Shown here one piece after another: positions 9,135 through 18,431 of a stretch of 64,000 bases of DNA. The notes beneath the pieces were generated by a model. It searched no databases and was not told the DNA's origin. It saw only the letters and a program-made list of their open reading frames with translations. A program made the translations under genes and the position numbers. Position 1 is the first letter of the stretch. Each line of letters opens with the position of its first letter. Origin of the DNA: Pseudomonadota bacterium (GTDB taxonomy: Bacteria; Pseudomonadota; Gammaproteobacteria; Berkiellales; Berkiellaceae). The DNA lies in the NCBI GenBank assembly GCA_018241965.1, contig JAFECS010000004.1, positions 1 to 64,000 on the forward strand, given 5' to 3'.

Positions 9135-10457
9135 TTAAGTTGTTTCAATAGTTGCTACAAATTTCGTTTCCTCATTTTTTAACGATTCTCCACATAATTG
9201 CTTTAAAATATCACACATATCAGGACACACTATACACACTTCAATTACCAAATCCCCCTTATTATCATCGCTATTATAGAACCCTAATGATTGTATTTTT
9301 TGTTTCATCATTTCCTTTTTAATAACCCCTTGTTCATCGCAAATTTTATTTAATTTTATAACAATTTCATCATCTGTAATATGATGTTTATGTCTGAATG
9401 TTCCTCCAGTCATACAATCATATATACTTATATATTGTTTTACACAAATGTCGTAATTAACTCTATACAAATCTTCGGTTTTATCTATTTCATTAATTTC
9501 AATCATTAGATTACCTTTATATGTGTGCTCACCTATTCTAACAATGTTGCCCTGACCTATATATGTAATTGTATTGGATTGTTTTTCCATATATTCACGA
9601 TATGAAATAGTCTGTTCCATAATAATTTTATTTAATCCTGTTCCTTCACAATTAACACAAGATGAGTTATACCAATTGTCTCCACTACAAATGCCACTAA
9701 ATATATAGCCACTTCCATTACACCTAAAACATAATGCACTCAGAATTTCTTCTTTACCAAAATTATAAATTACTTTGGATAATCTTCCAGAACAATTACA
9801 CACAATACATGGTTCATATTCTTCAAAGATTTTTCCAACCCCTTTGCATTCCAAACACAATATTGATTTTGAATAATTGATCTTTATTGGATTCCGTTGA
9901 TACATATCTTTATATGATATGTTGTATTTGCATTTTATATCCAATTTCTTGTTTTCATTTTGTTGAAAAATGTGTTGTTGTGATTGTTGTGGATGTTGTT
10001 GTGGATGTTGTTGTGGATGTTGTTGTGGATGTTGTTGTGGATGTTGTTGTGGATGTTGTTGTGGATGTTGTTGTGTTTGTTGTGGATGTTGTTGTGTATG
10101 TTGTGGATGTTGTGGATGTTGTGGATGTTGTTGTGGATGTTGTTGTTGTGTATGTTGTGTGTGATATGAGTTGTGTCCCAAATTATTTTGTTTTTGAGGA
10201 AAGTTATTGGGATTTAGTTCGTCGTTCAGATTGCAATCGTATTTCTTTCTTTGTTGATCATCTTTGAGGCACAAGTAGGCACTTTGGATTTTTGCAAAAA
10301 CTTTTTCATCCCCACCTTTGTCGGGATGATGTATTAGAACTAAACTTTTGTAAGCACATTTTATTTCATGTAATGTGGCGGTTTTAGACACACCCAAAAT
10401 ATCATAAAACGAATCATTTTCAGTCTTAAATTTTTCCATTTCTTGAATATAACACAT
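9135..10457 (-). CDS. dnaJ: DnaJ/Hsp40 co-chaperone with His-Pro-Gln repeat
   Basis: A 440-residue class A J-protein. The J domain occupies residues about 17-75 with the HPD motif (IHHPDKGGD) that stimulates Hsp70 ATPase. A low-complexity QQHPQ repeat follows at about 100-160 in place of the usual Gly/Phe linker. Then comes a four-motif zinc region (CLECKGVG, CIVCNCSG, CFRCNGSG, CVNCEGTG) and C-terminal substrate-binding domains. The start could also be the Met at residue 7 (10439). The repeat is encoded by near-perfect CAACATCCACAA units, so its length may vary between isolates. Confidence 0.92.
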   Translation of the reverse strand: MCYIQEMEKFKTENDSFYDILGVSKTATLHEIKCAYKSLVLIHHPDKGGDEKVFAKIQSAYLCLKDDQQRKKYDCNLNDELNPNNFPQKQNNLGHNSYHTQHTQQQHPQQHPQHPQHPQHTQQHPQQTQQHPQQHPQQHPQQHPQQHPQQHPQQHPQQSQQHIFQQNENKKLDIKCKYNISYKDMYQRNPIKINYSKSILCLECKGVGKIFEEYEPCIVCNCSGRLSKVIYNFGKEEILSALCFRCNGSGYIFSGICSGDNWYNSSCVNCEGTGLNKIIMEQTISYREYMEKQSNTITYIGQGNIVRIGEHTYKGNLMIEINEIDKTEDLYRVNYDICVKQYISIYDCMTGGTFRHKHHITDDEIVIKLNKICDEQGVIKKEMMKQKIQSLGFYNSDDNKGDLVIEVCIVCPDMCDILKQLCGESLKNEETKFVATIETT

Positions 10458-10609
10458 AATTAATTCCCTTATTATTTTCGCGTCAATACAGTAAACACTG
10501 AATTAATAGAAAGTGATAAATCACGTTTATACCGTATTATGATAACTTTAATATAATTTTCTGTTTTAATACGTCGTTAAATAATTTACGAATAATACGT
10601 ATTATTGAA

Positions 10610-12481
10610 ATGAATAAAGAAAGGTTTGAACTAGGCAAACGTTTTAATGTCACAACAACAGATTTCAAAATGCCAGAAAAAGAAAGAACTGCTCTAATAC
10701 AACATTTAGATGCTTTGAAATTTGACCCTGTTTGGTAAGTATAACGCTGCAAACCTTTTATAATTGTCTAACGCTCTCAAAGGTATCAGGGATATGCATT
10801 CAGGGGAAAAGAAATGATAATGCGTTTAAGACAAACTGTTGTTTGGTTTTCTGATCTTTCAACTCCATATGCAACAACAAATCTCCCTGGAAATGCAGTT
10901 AGGCTAAACGAGATAGAATCGGGAAAATTAACGGATCAACTTAAAGCTGTAAGAGACAAAATTCAAATAGATCAAGGGCAAACGTTCAATTCACTTTTAA
11001 TTGAAAAATACGATCATAAAGAAAACAAAAATAATTCGGGTCCCTTTTCAAGCTGTGTATTTACCAAACATAAGGAGTCTTGGTTATCAACACATTCAAG
11101 GTAAATATCTGATATTTTTGTTTTAACTTGTATTAATTTTTTGAATAGGATATGCATTTTACCTGTAGGTGATGTTCCTGATGAAATATCATGGATGACA
11201 AAAACGTTGGTTGAAACCTCTGGTAAAACTAATGTTAAAAAATTTACTGTGAAACAAAAAATGGAGTTCAAGGGGAAACATATATCGTTTAGGGTTAGAA
11301 ACGAAGATGACTGGAAATATCAAATGCCTATCAAACGTTCATCCGACAAACCATTTTATGTTCTGACATTTAGAAATATAGATCCTTGCAAGACACTTGA
11401 ATATTTACGAAAGAATTTTAGTTTGCAAAATATATTACCAAGAAAAATGTTGAAATCATGTATTGGAAGAAAAAAATTGTTAACAGCAGACGAGAAGAAA
11501 AAGTATAATGATTTGGCAAAAAACTATCATTATACTTTACCCAAAGATAGTCCCAGTGACGAAGAAAATAATGAAGAAATGAAAGAAGAAAAGAAAGAAG
11601 AAAAAGTGAAAAAGCAAAAGAAAGAGAAAAAAAATAAGCAAAAAAAAAGATCACGTGATGAAGCTGAAGATGTTGAAGAAGATAGCAAAAGCACTATTAA
11701 TGTAGATAATCATTCTGACGATGTTGATAACTCTTTGAAAAAACTTAAAGTGGAAAATGATAACTTTGATTTTATATCCAAAAAAACAATTAAGGTTGCA
11801 CAATCACCTCATATATCTGAAGAACCTCTGCAAATTTCTCAACAACCTCAACAACCTCAACAACAACCTCAGCAACAACCTCAGCAACTTCCTCAACAAC
11901 CTCAGCAACTTCCTCAACAACCTCAGCAACTTCCTCAACCACAACCTCAACAACTTCAAGTAGTTCAACCTGAAAAAGTTAAATTTGTGTTACCTAAATT
12001 TTCTTTTGTACCAATGGCACCTCCAAAAATTGAAGTAGAGACCTCTAAACAAATTTCATCTCATTTGGAGCGTAGTGAAATTGCAAATTCTGAGAAAATC
12101 ACTGAGAAAATTAATGAGACAGTCACAGTCTATGAGACAATCAGTAAACCAACAGTAGAATCTAATATGAGAGTTGAAAGAAAATGTGTAGATCCTGTTG
12201 CTCCTGTTACTCATATTACCATCGCTTCTATCCCTGTAAAGCCCTCTTCTGTAACTCCAAATGTTACACCAAAAAATATTGTACAAACACCAAACAAAAA
12301 TGTTGTCGTGTCTATAAACCCTGGTGTTCCTCCGAATCAAAAACATTCACCATTGAGATCATCCCACTCTCCAGTTGTAAATAACACTGAAAAAACGAAG
12401 GATGTTAATCAATTAACGTGTCAAGACGAAGATGATATTCTATTGCATTTTTTGACACAACATAATTTCAATCTAAAATAA
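10610..12481 (+). CDS. Three-exon gene,591 aa; N-terminal part resembles AlkB-type dioxygenases
   Basis: Exons 10610-10734, 10783-11100 and 11149-12481; both 48-nt introns are GT...AG (GTAAGT...TCAAAG and GTAAAT...TGAATAG) and the joins give one 1776-nt frame. Residues about 60-200 contain LRQTVVWFSDLSTPY and GQTFNSLLIEKYDH, similar to the AlkB segments before the catalytic His-x-Asp, but I do not see a clear HxD after them, so catalysis is doubtful. The C-terminal half is disordered: a Lys/Glu tract, a QQP repeat (about residues 370-420) and a Ser/Thr/Pro tail. A hairpin at 506-530 of the next interval follows the stop. Confidence 0.7.
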
Positions 12482-12505
12482 ATTATATTTTTGATAAAAA
12501 CATAT

Positions 12506-12530
12506 TAAAGAATGTCATAATCATTCTTTA
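12506..12530 (+). terminator. Hairpin between two intron-containing genes
   Basis: TAAAGAATG (12506-12514) and CATTCTTTA (12522-12530) form a 9-bp stem with a 7-nt loop, 25 nt after the stop of the upstream gene and just before the next start at 12537. Probable transcript end signal of the hairpin type. Confidence 0.5.
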
Positions 12531-12536
12531 GTATAA

Positions 12537-12896
12537 ATGAGTTCTGAGGTGTTAGAACATTGTATAATGTAAGTTACGTTTGAGTTGATTGTAACTATTT
12601 AACGCAGATTAGGTATCATCATGGTTTAGGAAATAAGATTGAAATATTTCCAATTCCATTAGGTAAGATTTCAAATTTTTTCTTTTGTAAACTAATATTA
12701 TGTAGAATCTTCTATTTGTGCTACAAATTCTTTTATCGATGATGTTGTTCGTGCAATGAATTATTTGAGCGAACAAGGATGGAGACTGATTTCGACAACA
12801 CAATTAAAAAAAACAAGAGTAATGCAATATTTATTTGTCAGAAAGAAAGTTATTTATAATAGACAATCATCACAAGAAAACAAAATAAAGAAATAA
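12537..12896 (+). CDS. Three-exon gene,90 aa, DUF4177-like
   Basis: Exons 12537-12568, 12613-12662 and 12706-12896 with introns of 44 and 43 nt, the smallest here (GTAAGTT...AGATTAG and GTAAGAT...TATGTAG). The joined frame is 273 nt and reads MSSEVLEHCIMYHHGLGNK and onward. The C-terminal half (AMNYLSEQGWRLISTTQ then QYLFVRKK) matches the small LNELGxEGWELV...FxRK pattern of DUF4177-type proteins, whose function is unknown. The first 3' splice site is chosen by frame: an earlier AG at 12606-12607 would give an early stop. Confidence 0.7.
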
Positions 12897-12899
12897 AGT

Positions 12900-13229
12900 T
12901 TAATTCAAATAAATTACATTTTTTTCTTCATTCAACATCATTGTTTTAGGAGACGATTTTGGACAACCAGGAATCCACATTGAATGGGGATGCATAAACC
13001 GATAATGTGGTCCCATCGAAATACAGTTACCGCAATCACTTTTACCTCCCCCGTTAAATTTACCACCATATTGAAGATTCCAGTAATAGGGGTAACCATA
13101 ACTTCCTGGCATTATATATCCTTGTGTACCATAACCTACAATTCCAGAAGAAGCAAATGGTTCAGCAATAACACCAAAAAATACAAATGTTACAATAGCT
13201 AATATTATTATAACTAAAATGTCTGACAT
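12900..13229 (-). CDS. Small protein with N-terminal membrane segment,109 aa
   Basis: ATG at 13229. Residues 4-20 (ILVIIILAIVTFVFFGV) are hydrophobic; the rest is Gly/Tyr/Pro-rich with several cysteines (CGNC, then CPKSS). Resembles a signal-anchored virion protein. Family not recognised. Confidence 0.6.
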   Translation of the reverse strand: MSDILVIIILAIVTFVFFGVIAEPFASSGIVGYGTQGYIMPGSYGYPYYWNLQYGGKFNGGGKSDCGNCISMGPHYRFMHPHSMWIPGCPKSSPKTMMLNEEKNVIYLN

Positions 13230-13286
13230 ATTTAATAATACAAAACAATTTTTTTTAAATTATATATTTTTCTGCATTATACTATA

Positions 13287-15063
13287 TTAATTTTTTATTA
13301 ACTCCTTATATTTTTTTAATGTTCTTGCACTCGGATCTTGCGTTTCAAGTGTCCATTTAGGCATCCAAAAATAGGGAATCGTTTTAGATACACTCTCACT
13401 AGTACCAAAATATTCCACAAATTTTTTTCGGTAATAATAACTTTCTTTTGTAAAAGGTGTGCAGTGTTTGAACTTATTTTTTTCCTTATTAAATTCTTCA
13501 TCTGATACCTTACTATCCATATATTCTTGAATAACAACATACCATGATCTATCATAAGAAGAAACTTCATCAGACATAGCTCCTTTAACTCTCGACAACA
13601 CGGAATGTGGTAACAAACCACTGTCAGCGAAGGCATCTCTAAGCAATGCTTTTTCTACTCCTTTTTGAGGAATAACAAATTGTGGATCTAATCCAAATAC
13701 AAAATCCAACAAATTAGTGTCTGCAAATGGTAACCTAACTTCAAGCCCATGATATGCCATGCATCTATCAGCACGTAATCCATCAAAACGATGAACATCT
13801 GAAACTAATCTTATAGAATCTTCATGTGCAGCTGCTGCAGATGGAGCGTTATGTTCATATAAATATCCCAAAAATAATTCGTCACTGTTTTCTCCAACTA
13901 ATAACACACGAATGTCAGTGTGTCTCTCAACATATTTTGCAACCAATCTTTGCATAACAGATGCACGGATTGTTGTAATATCCCATGATTCAATCGCATA
14001 AATTGTTTCATCAATCTCTTTCAATGCTTGTTCCTCGGTGATGGTAATAATGTGATGTTGTAAGCCCAAATAATTTGCAACTTCCTTTGCAAATGGTAAA
14101 TCGGAACTACCACTTTCAAATGCTATTGTAAAAACAGGAAATGATTTACCCAATAGAGATTTTGAGACAGCACACACCAAACTACTGTCTAACCCTCCTG
14201 ACAAAAGGCATCCCATGTTTCTATCTGTCATCAATCTTTTGTTAACGGCATCAGTAAAACGTGTTCTAATTTCGTGATGAATGTTTGCAGTGTTTGATAT
14301 ATAAACTGCACTTGATGGTTTCCCACATTCCCAATATTGTGTAAAAACAAGTTCGCTAGTTTAAATGTTAGTTTAAACAACAACCACAAATTCAAAGATT
14401 TTACCTAGAAGTTCCTTTTTTCGTGTCCACTTCAAATTCTGCGTAATACCCGGGAGGGAACACATCTATTGTATCCTCTTGAAATATATCGCACAACCCC
14501 TTTAGCTCAGAAGAAAAACAAACACTCTCAATCGATGTGTCATCCGTCTTTGTAGCATAAAATAACGGTCGGACTCCAATTGGATCTCTACCAACAGTAA
14601 TTTTAATTCTGCTGCTATCCGCTGAAACATCAAAAATAATGAAAGCAAACTCGCTTCCAAGTTTTGGCATCATTTTTGATACACCAATCTTTTCAAACAA
14701 TGGCAATATTACTTCACAGTCAGAATGTGATTTAGTTCTCAAATCATACCTAAAAAATGTTAAATAAAACAGAATTATAAAACGTTTAACTTACACATTT
14801 TTGATTTTTTCATGCTCATAAATTTCTCCGTTGCATACACAATATACACAGGACCCATCTGAACGAACCTTTTTAAAAGGTTGGTTCCCTTCAGCAGTAA
14901 TATCCATAATCGCAAGCCTATGAAATCCAAGTAAAGTAAAAGGATTGATAAGATCAAAACTACTAAACTCAGGACCTCTGTTCTTTATTTGCATAAAAGC
15001 ATCATAAAGCTGTCCAAATCTTTCAATCTTTTTTTTTGATAATAATGCCCAAATTCCGCACAT
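13287..15063 (-). CDS. asnB: Asparagine synthetase (glutamine-hydrolysing), three exons
   Basis: Exons on the minus strand: 15063-14795, 14749-14405 and 14355-13287; introns of 45 nt (14750-14794) and 49 nt (14356-14404). The spliced frame is 1683 nt, 560 residues. It makes asparagine from aspartate, glutamine and ATP. Seen: MCGIW with the nucleophile Cys2 of the class II amidotransferase, FHRLAIMD, CNGEIYEHE, then, spanning splice 1, NVYDLRTKSHSDCEV. Exon 3 carries the PPi loop SGGLDSS and the C-terminal synthetase domain. The second intron ends with the same 23 nt as the introns of glycyl-tRNA synthetase (36004) and the NTPase/APRT gene (44851). Confidence 0.93.
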
Positions 15064-15136
15064 TTAAAATTAGGTGTTCGCAATAGAGTTAAATTAGATT
15101 ATTCACAATATTTTATTTTATTATACTTAAAATAAG

Positions 15137-17875
15137 ATGAGTCAATCAAAATATTTCGAAAGTTGTTCAGGAGATAAATTTGAATTTGATGATAAAGATC
15201 CTTTAAGATTATTTAAAACTTTTATTCAAGAGTACAAATGCTTTAGAGACAAAGCAGATTCTTACAAAGACAATGGAGAAATAGAAGGAGCTTTAATTTA
15301 TTATTCCTTATCTGCAAATAGTTTATATCATGCAATGATGTTGAAAGATCAAGACAACAACACAAAACGTGTGTTATCGAAAGATCTTGCTATACAAGAG
15401 TGGTGTGGCGATGTTTGTGCAAAACTTGGTAAAAAACAATCTGTTGTTCTGTCAATAATAGGAGATTTACAAGAAGAGTTAAGAAAGAAAAAATTAAAAT
15501 ACGAGGAAGCTACTAAAACGGGAACAAATGACGATGACATAAATTGTGATAATATTTTTTCAAAACAAGTTCTACTTAAGGGGGATGACTGTATATTTTT
15601 TGAAGATGTCGTGGGACAAGACGAAGCAAAAGAAAGCATAAAAAATGGATTCGTTTGGCCAAATGTTTACACAAATTTGTTCCCTAAAACATCAAAAGGA
15701 ATTTTATTATACGGTCCTCCAGGAACAGGAAAAACTCTATTGGCCAAAGCCACAGCAAATGAGCTAAATATAGGATCAAGATATGATCAGAATTTACACG
15801 TTTTATATTTTGCACCGCAAGGAGGAGACCTTAAAGGAAAATATGTAGGTGAAACTGAAAAAAATATCCAATCATATTTCAAGTGCGCATCCGAAGCAGC
15901 AAGTCTATGTCAAAAACAAAAAAATGACACAGCAAAACAAAACGGTAAGCCTGAGAATCATCGTGTGTTGAGTATTATTTTTATAGATGAAGTTGATGCC
16001 ATTGCAAGAGACAGAACTACAGATGATTCTGGTATGATGGCTTTGTCAGTAAATGCACTGTTGCAAGCTTTGGATGGAGTCACGTCACAACAGAATGTTG
16101 CTGTAATTGCATCTACCAATTTTCCATGGCAATTGGATTCCGCATTTTTAAGAAGATTTGACCAAAAAATTATGATTGATTTACCAAATGTAAAGGACAT
16201 TATAAATATGATTAATTATAATATTAATAAATTTGTCTCAAAAATAGAAAAATATGTAAAAGCTACTTGTAAAAAAACACTTAATGGCAAAAAATGGTAT
16301 ATTAGGAAAAAAATATTAGGTTTAATTTTCCCAGATATTCCCGAAGATTTAGCAGTAAGTAAGTTTCAAAATTTATCAAGTGATGAAATGAACTTTACTA
16401 TGAAAGAGGCTATGAACTTGGAAGCTCTTCATGGAATAAAATTTGGAGAAGAATTTTATAAATTGCCTGAAATTCAAAAGAGAATGTATTATTCTGATGT
16501 AGAACCAAAATCATTTGGTGAGTATAATAGAAAAACAAAAAATAGCAAACTAAATTGTGAAAAATCATGCAAAGATAATGAAACTATACGTATATCAAAT
16601 TGGACAGATTCTCCATATAAAGATTACATAGATGGATTAACAGAATCTCAAATCAAAACATTGGCTGTTAAAATGAAAGAAAAAAACTTCTCTCCAAGTG
16701 ATATCAGTAAGTTATGTGAAAATGTGTTTAGAATTGTTGGTGACAGAGCACGTAGAAATGGTTCATTTTATAAAATGGATTACAGCACTTTCTGCGATAA
16801 ACAATGCAATTTAAAAGACGATGACAAAAATTTTATACCAAAAGCGTTATATGAAAATATAAATGTACACATATCTACGTTATCATTGACAAAAATTATG
16901 TCAAAGCCTAAGGCTTGCAAAAAAGTAAGTGATAGAAATTGTATCGTCCCAATAAAGTTACCCGAAATAAAACAAATAGTCCTCGATCTAGGTGAAGAAG
17001 ATTATTACCCAGAAATATTTACTCATAAATTGTTTGTCGGAAAGGAAACTTTTATATCAGATCCGAATATTGAGGATTTTTGGATAAACGAGAAAGAATT
17101 TGAAGATCCAGACACACTGGAAGTGCTATTTAAAATTAAAATTGGAGTTCAGAAGAACTTGGTGAAATATGAATTTGTTGATCAGTATTCTCCAGATAAA
17201 ACTATTTTATTAGAGCCAACAATATCAACTACCCAAGAATTTTATGTTAGGTCATCTATTTCTAAAAGAGGATTAGGACAAAAATGGTTCACATGGGAGA
17301 GTTGGAAACCATCTGTTTTTGGAGGTGATAATGTTGGAGAATTAGAAAAAAAATATAAAAAAAGAAGAAGCACATATGAAGAATTGATCAATAATATGAC
17401 AGAACTTATCATTGTAGAAGACGATGTTGGATCACAAAAAAAATATTATATAAACACCTTCCGACTTGATAGTGAGTTGTACTATGGATTAAAAAATAAA
17501 ATGTTAATTTTTGATTATGATAAAGACAACGGAGAGGAGGAACTATACAGAAAAACTCGATTTGTAGAGTTTTGTAAATCATGTTATATGAATAAAAATA
17601 TCCGTGTAGAATTAGAATCGATAGGAGTAAACGAACCATCATTAATAGTTCGTGGTGATGAAATTGAAATAAAAAAAGAAAAAGAAATGTTTGTAAGAGG
17701 TGAAGAACAAGATAAAGAAACATTCTTTACGTTTGATATTCGTTATGAAGATTTTGAAACTGAATTATACAAAACACCATCATCAATTAGAATGGAAGAA
17801 TATGCAGAATTAATTGAATATAAAAAGGATCCTTCCACATACAAACCAAAAGATAAAAAGGAAGCGAATCAATAA
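15137..17875 (+). CDS. AAA+ ATPase with MIT-like N-terminus,912 aa
   Basis: Residues about 30-75 (FRDKADSYKDNGEIEGALIY) resemble a MIT helical bundle. Residues about 150-355 form one AAA+ module: Walker A GPPGTGKT near 193, Walker B IIFIDEVDAI near 280 and the second region of homology ASTNFPWQLDSAFLRRFD. This combination is that of the Vps4/katanin/fidgetin (meiotic) clade, which remodels ESCRT or microtubule complexes. The remaining ~500 residues are not recognisable to me, so the substrate is unknown. No intron. Confidence 0.85.
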   Translation: MSQSKYFESCSGDKFEFDDKDPLRLFKTFIQEYKCFRDKADSYKDNGEIEGALIYYSLSANSLYHAMMLKDQDNNTKRVLSKDLAIQEWCGDVCAKLGKKQSVVLSIIGDLQEELRKKKLKYEEATKTGTNDDDINCDNIFSKQVLLKGDDCIFFEDVVGQDEAKESIKNGFVWPNVYTNLFPKTSKGILLYGPPGTGKTLLAKATANELNIGSRYDQNLHVLYFAPQGGDLKGKYVGETEKNIQSYFKCASEAASLCQKQKNDTAKQNGKPENHRVLSIIFIDEVDAIARDRTTDDSGMMALSVNALLQALDGVTSQQNVAVIASTNFPWQLDSAFLRRFDQKIMIDLPNVKDIINMINYNINKFVSKIEKYVKATCKKTLNGKKWYIRKKILGLIFPDIPEDLAVSKFQNLSSDEMNFTMKEAMNLEALHGIKFGEEFYKLPEIQKRMYYSDVEPKSFGEYNRKTKNSKLNCEKSCKDNETIRISNWTDSPYKDYIDGLTESQIKTLAVKMKEKNFSPSDISKLCENVFRIVGDRARRNGSFYKMDYSTFCDKQCNLKDDDKNFIPKALYENINVHISTLSLTKIMSKPKACKKVSDRNCIVPIKLPEIKQIVLDLGEEDYYPEIFTHKLFVGKETFISDPNIEDFWINEKEFEDPDTLEVLFKIKIGVQKNLVKYEFVDQYSPDKTILLEPTISTTQEFYVRSSISKRGLGQKWFTWESWKPSVFGGDNVGELEKKYKKRRSTYEELINNMTELIIVEDDVGSQKKYYINTFRLDSELYYGLKNKMLIFDYDKDNGEEELYRKTRFVEFCKSCYMNKNIRVELESIGVNEPSLIVRGDEIEIKKEKEMFVRGEEQDKETFFTFDIRYEDFETELYKTPSSIRMEEYAELIEYKKDPSTYKPKDKKEANQ

Positions 17876-17904
17876 TATTTTGTTTGTAAAAATAAAGTAT
17901 AATA

Positions 17905-18399
17905 ATGAGTGAAAACGACACAAACGATTCAAAAGAAAACAATATAGAATTATATAAAAAAATGGTTGTGGATCATAACTACGCTAACAAGAATGAAAAA
18001 ATTAAACACTCAAAGCCTTTGATTTTTTCGGATGAAGGTAAGGAAATTTTTGACTTTTATAAATCAAGAATCGTAGATTATGATTACAGTGTTCGTTCAG
18101 ATGCTGATGCAGACCCCGAAGAACAATTAAAAAAAGCAGAGAATATGATTGAACGCTTACAAGAATTAAATTTACAAATGTCAAGCATGATGGATCAATT
18201 GTTACTAGAAAATTACGAATTACGAAAAAGTCAACCTCAACAACCTCAACAACAACAACCTCAACAACCTCAACAACCTCAAACACAAGAAAATGAACAT
18301 ATTCATTTAACAAACAGAAAAATTGCAAACAAACAAACGAAAACTAAAGAAACAAAACCAAACACAACAAGAAAACAATCAAAAAAATCAACTAAATAA
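17905..18399 (+). CDS. Hypothetical protein,164 aa, coiled coil with Gln/Pro repeat
   Basis: ATG at 17905, 29 nt after the AAA+ gene. Residues about 70-105 form a heptad helix (LKKAENMIERLQELNLQMSS), followed by a QQPQQP repeat and a basic Lys/Thr tail. A leucine-rich helix of this type may mediate dimerisation. Family not recognised. Confidence 0.6.
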   Translation: MSENDTNDSKENNIELYKKMVVDHNYANKNEKIKHSKPLIFSDEGKEIFDFYKSRIVDYDYSVRSDADADPEEQLKKAENMIERLQELNLQMSSMMDQLLLENYELRKSQPQQPQQQQPQQPQQPQTQENEHIHLTNRKIANKQTKTKETKPNTTRKQSKKSTK

Positions 18400-18431
18400 T
18401 TTAACAATTTCATAATTTTGTAATTGTCAAA

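Noticed and set aside
9970..10267. Long + strand frames of Cys-Gly, Met-Leu or Val-Asp repeats opposite dnaJ
   Set aside because: They are the antisense reading of the CAACATCCACAA repeat of DnaJ in three frames; no independent start signal or domain.
13287..15063. Asparagine synthetase as three pseudogene fragments
   Set aside because: The two gaps are exact GT...AG introns and the join NVYDLRTKSHSDCEV restores the conserved region.
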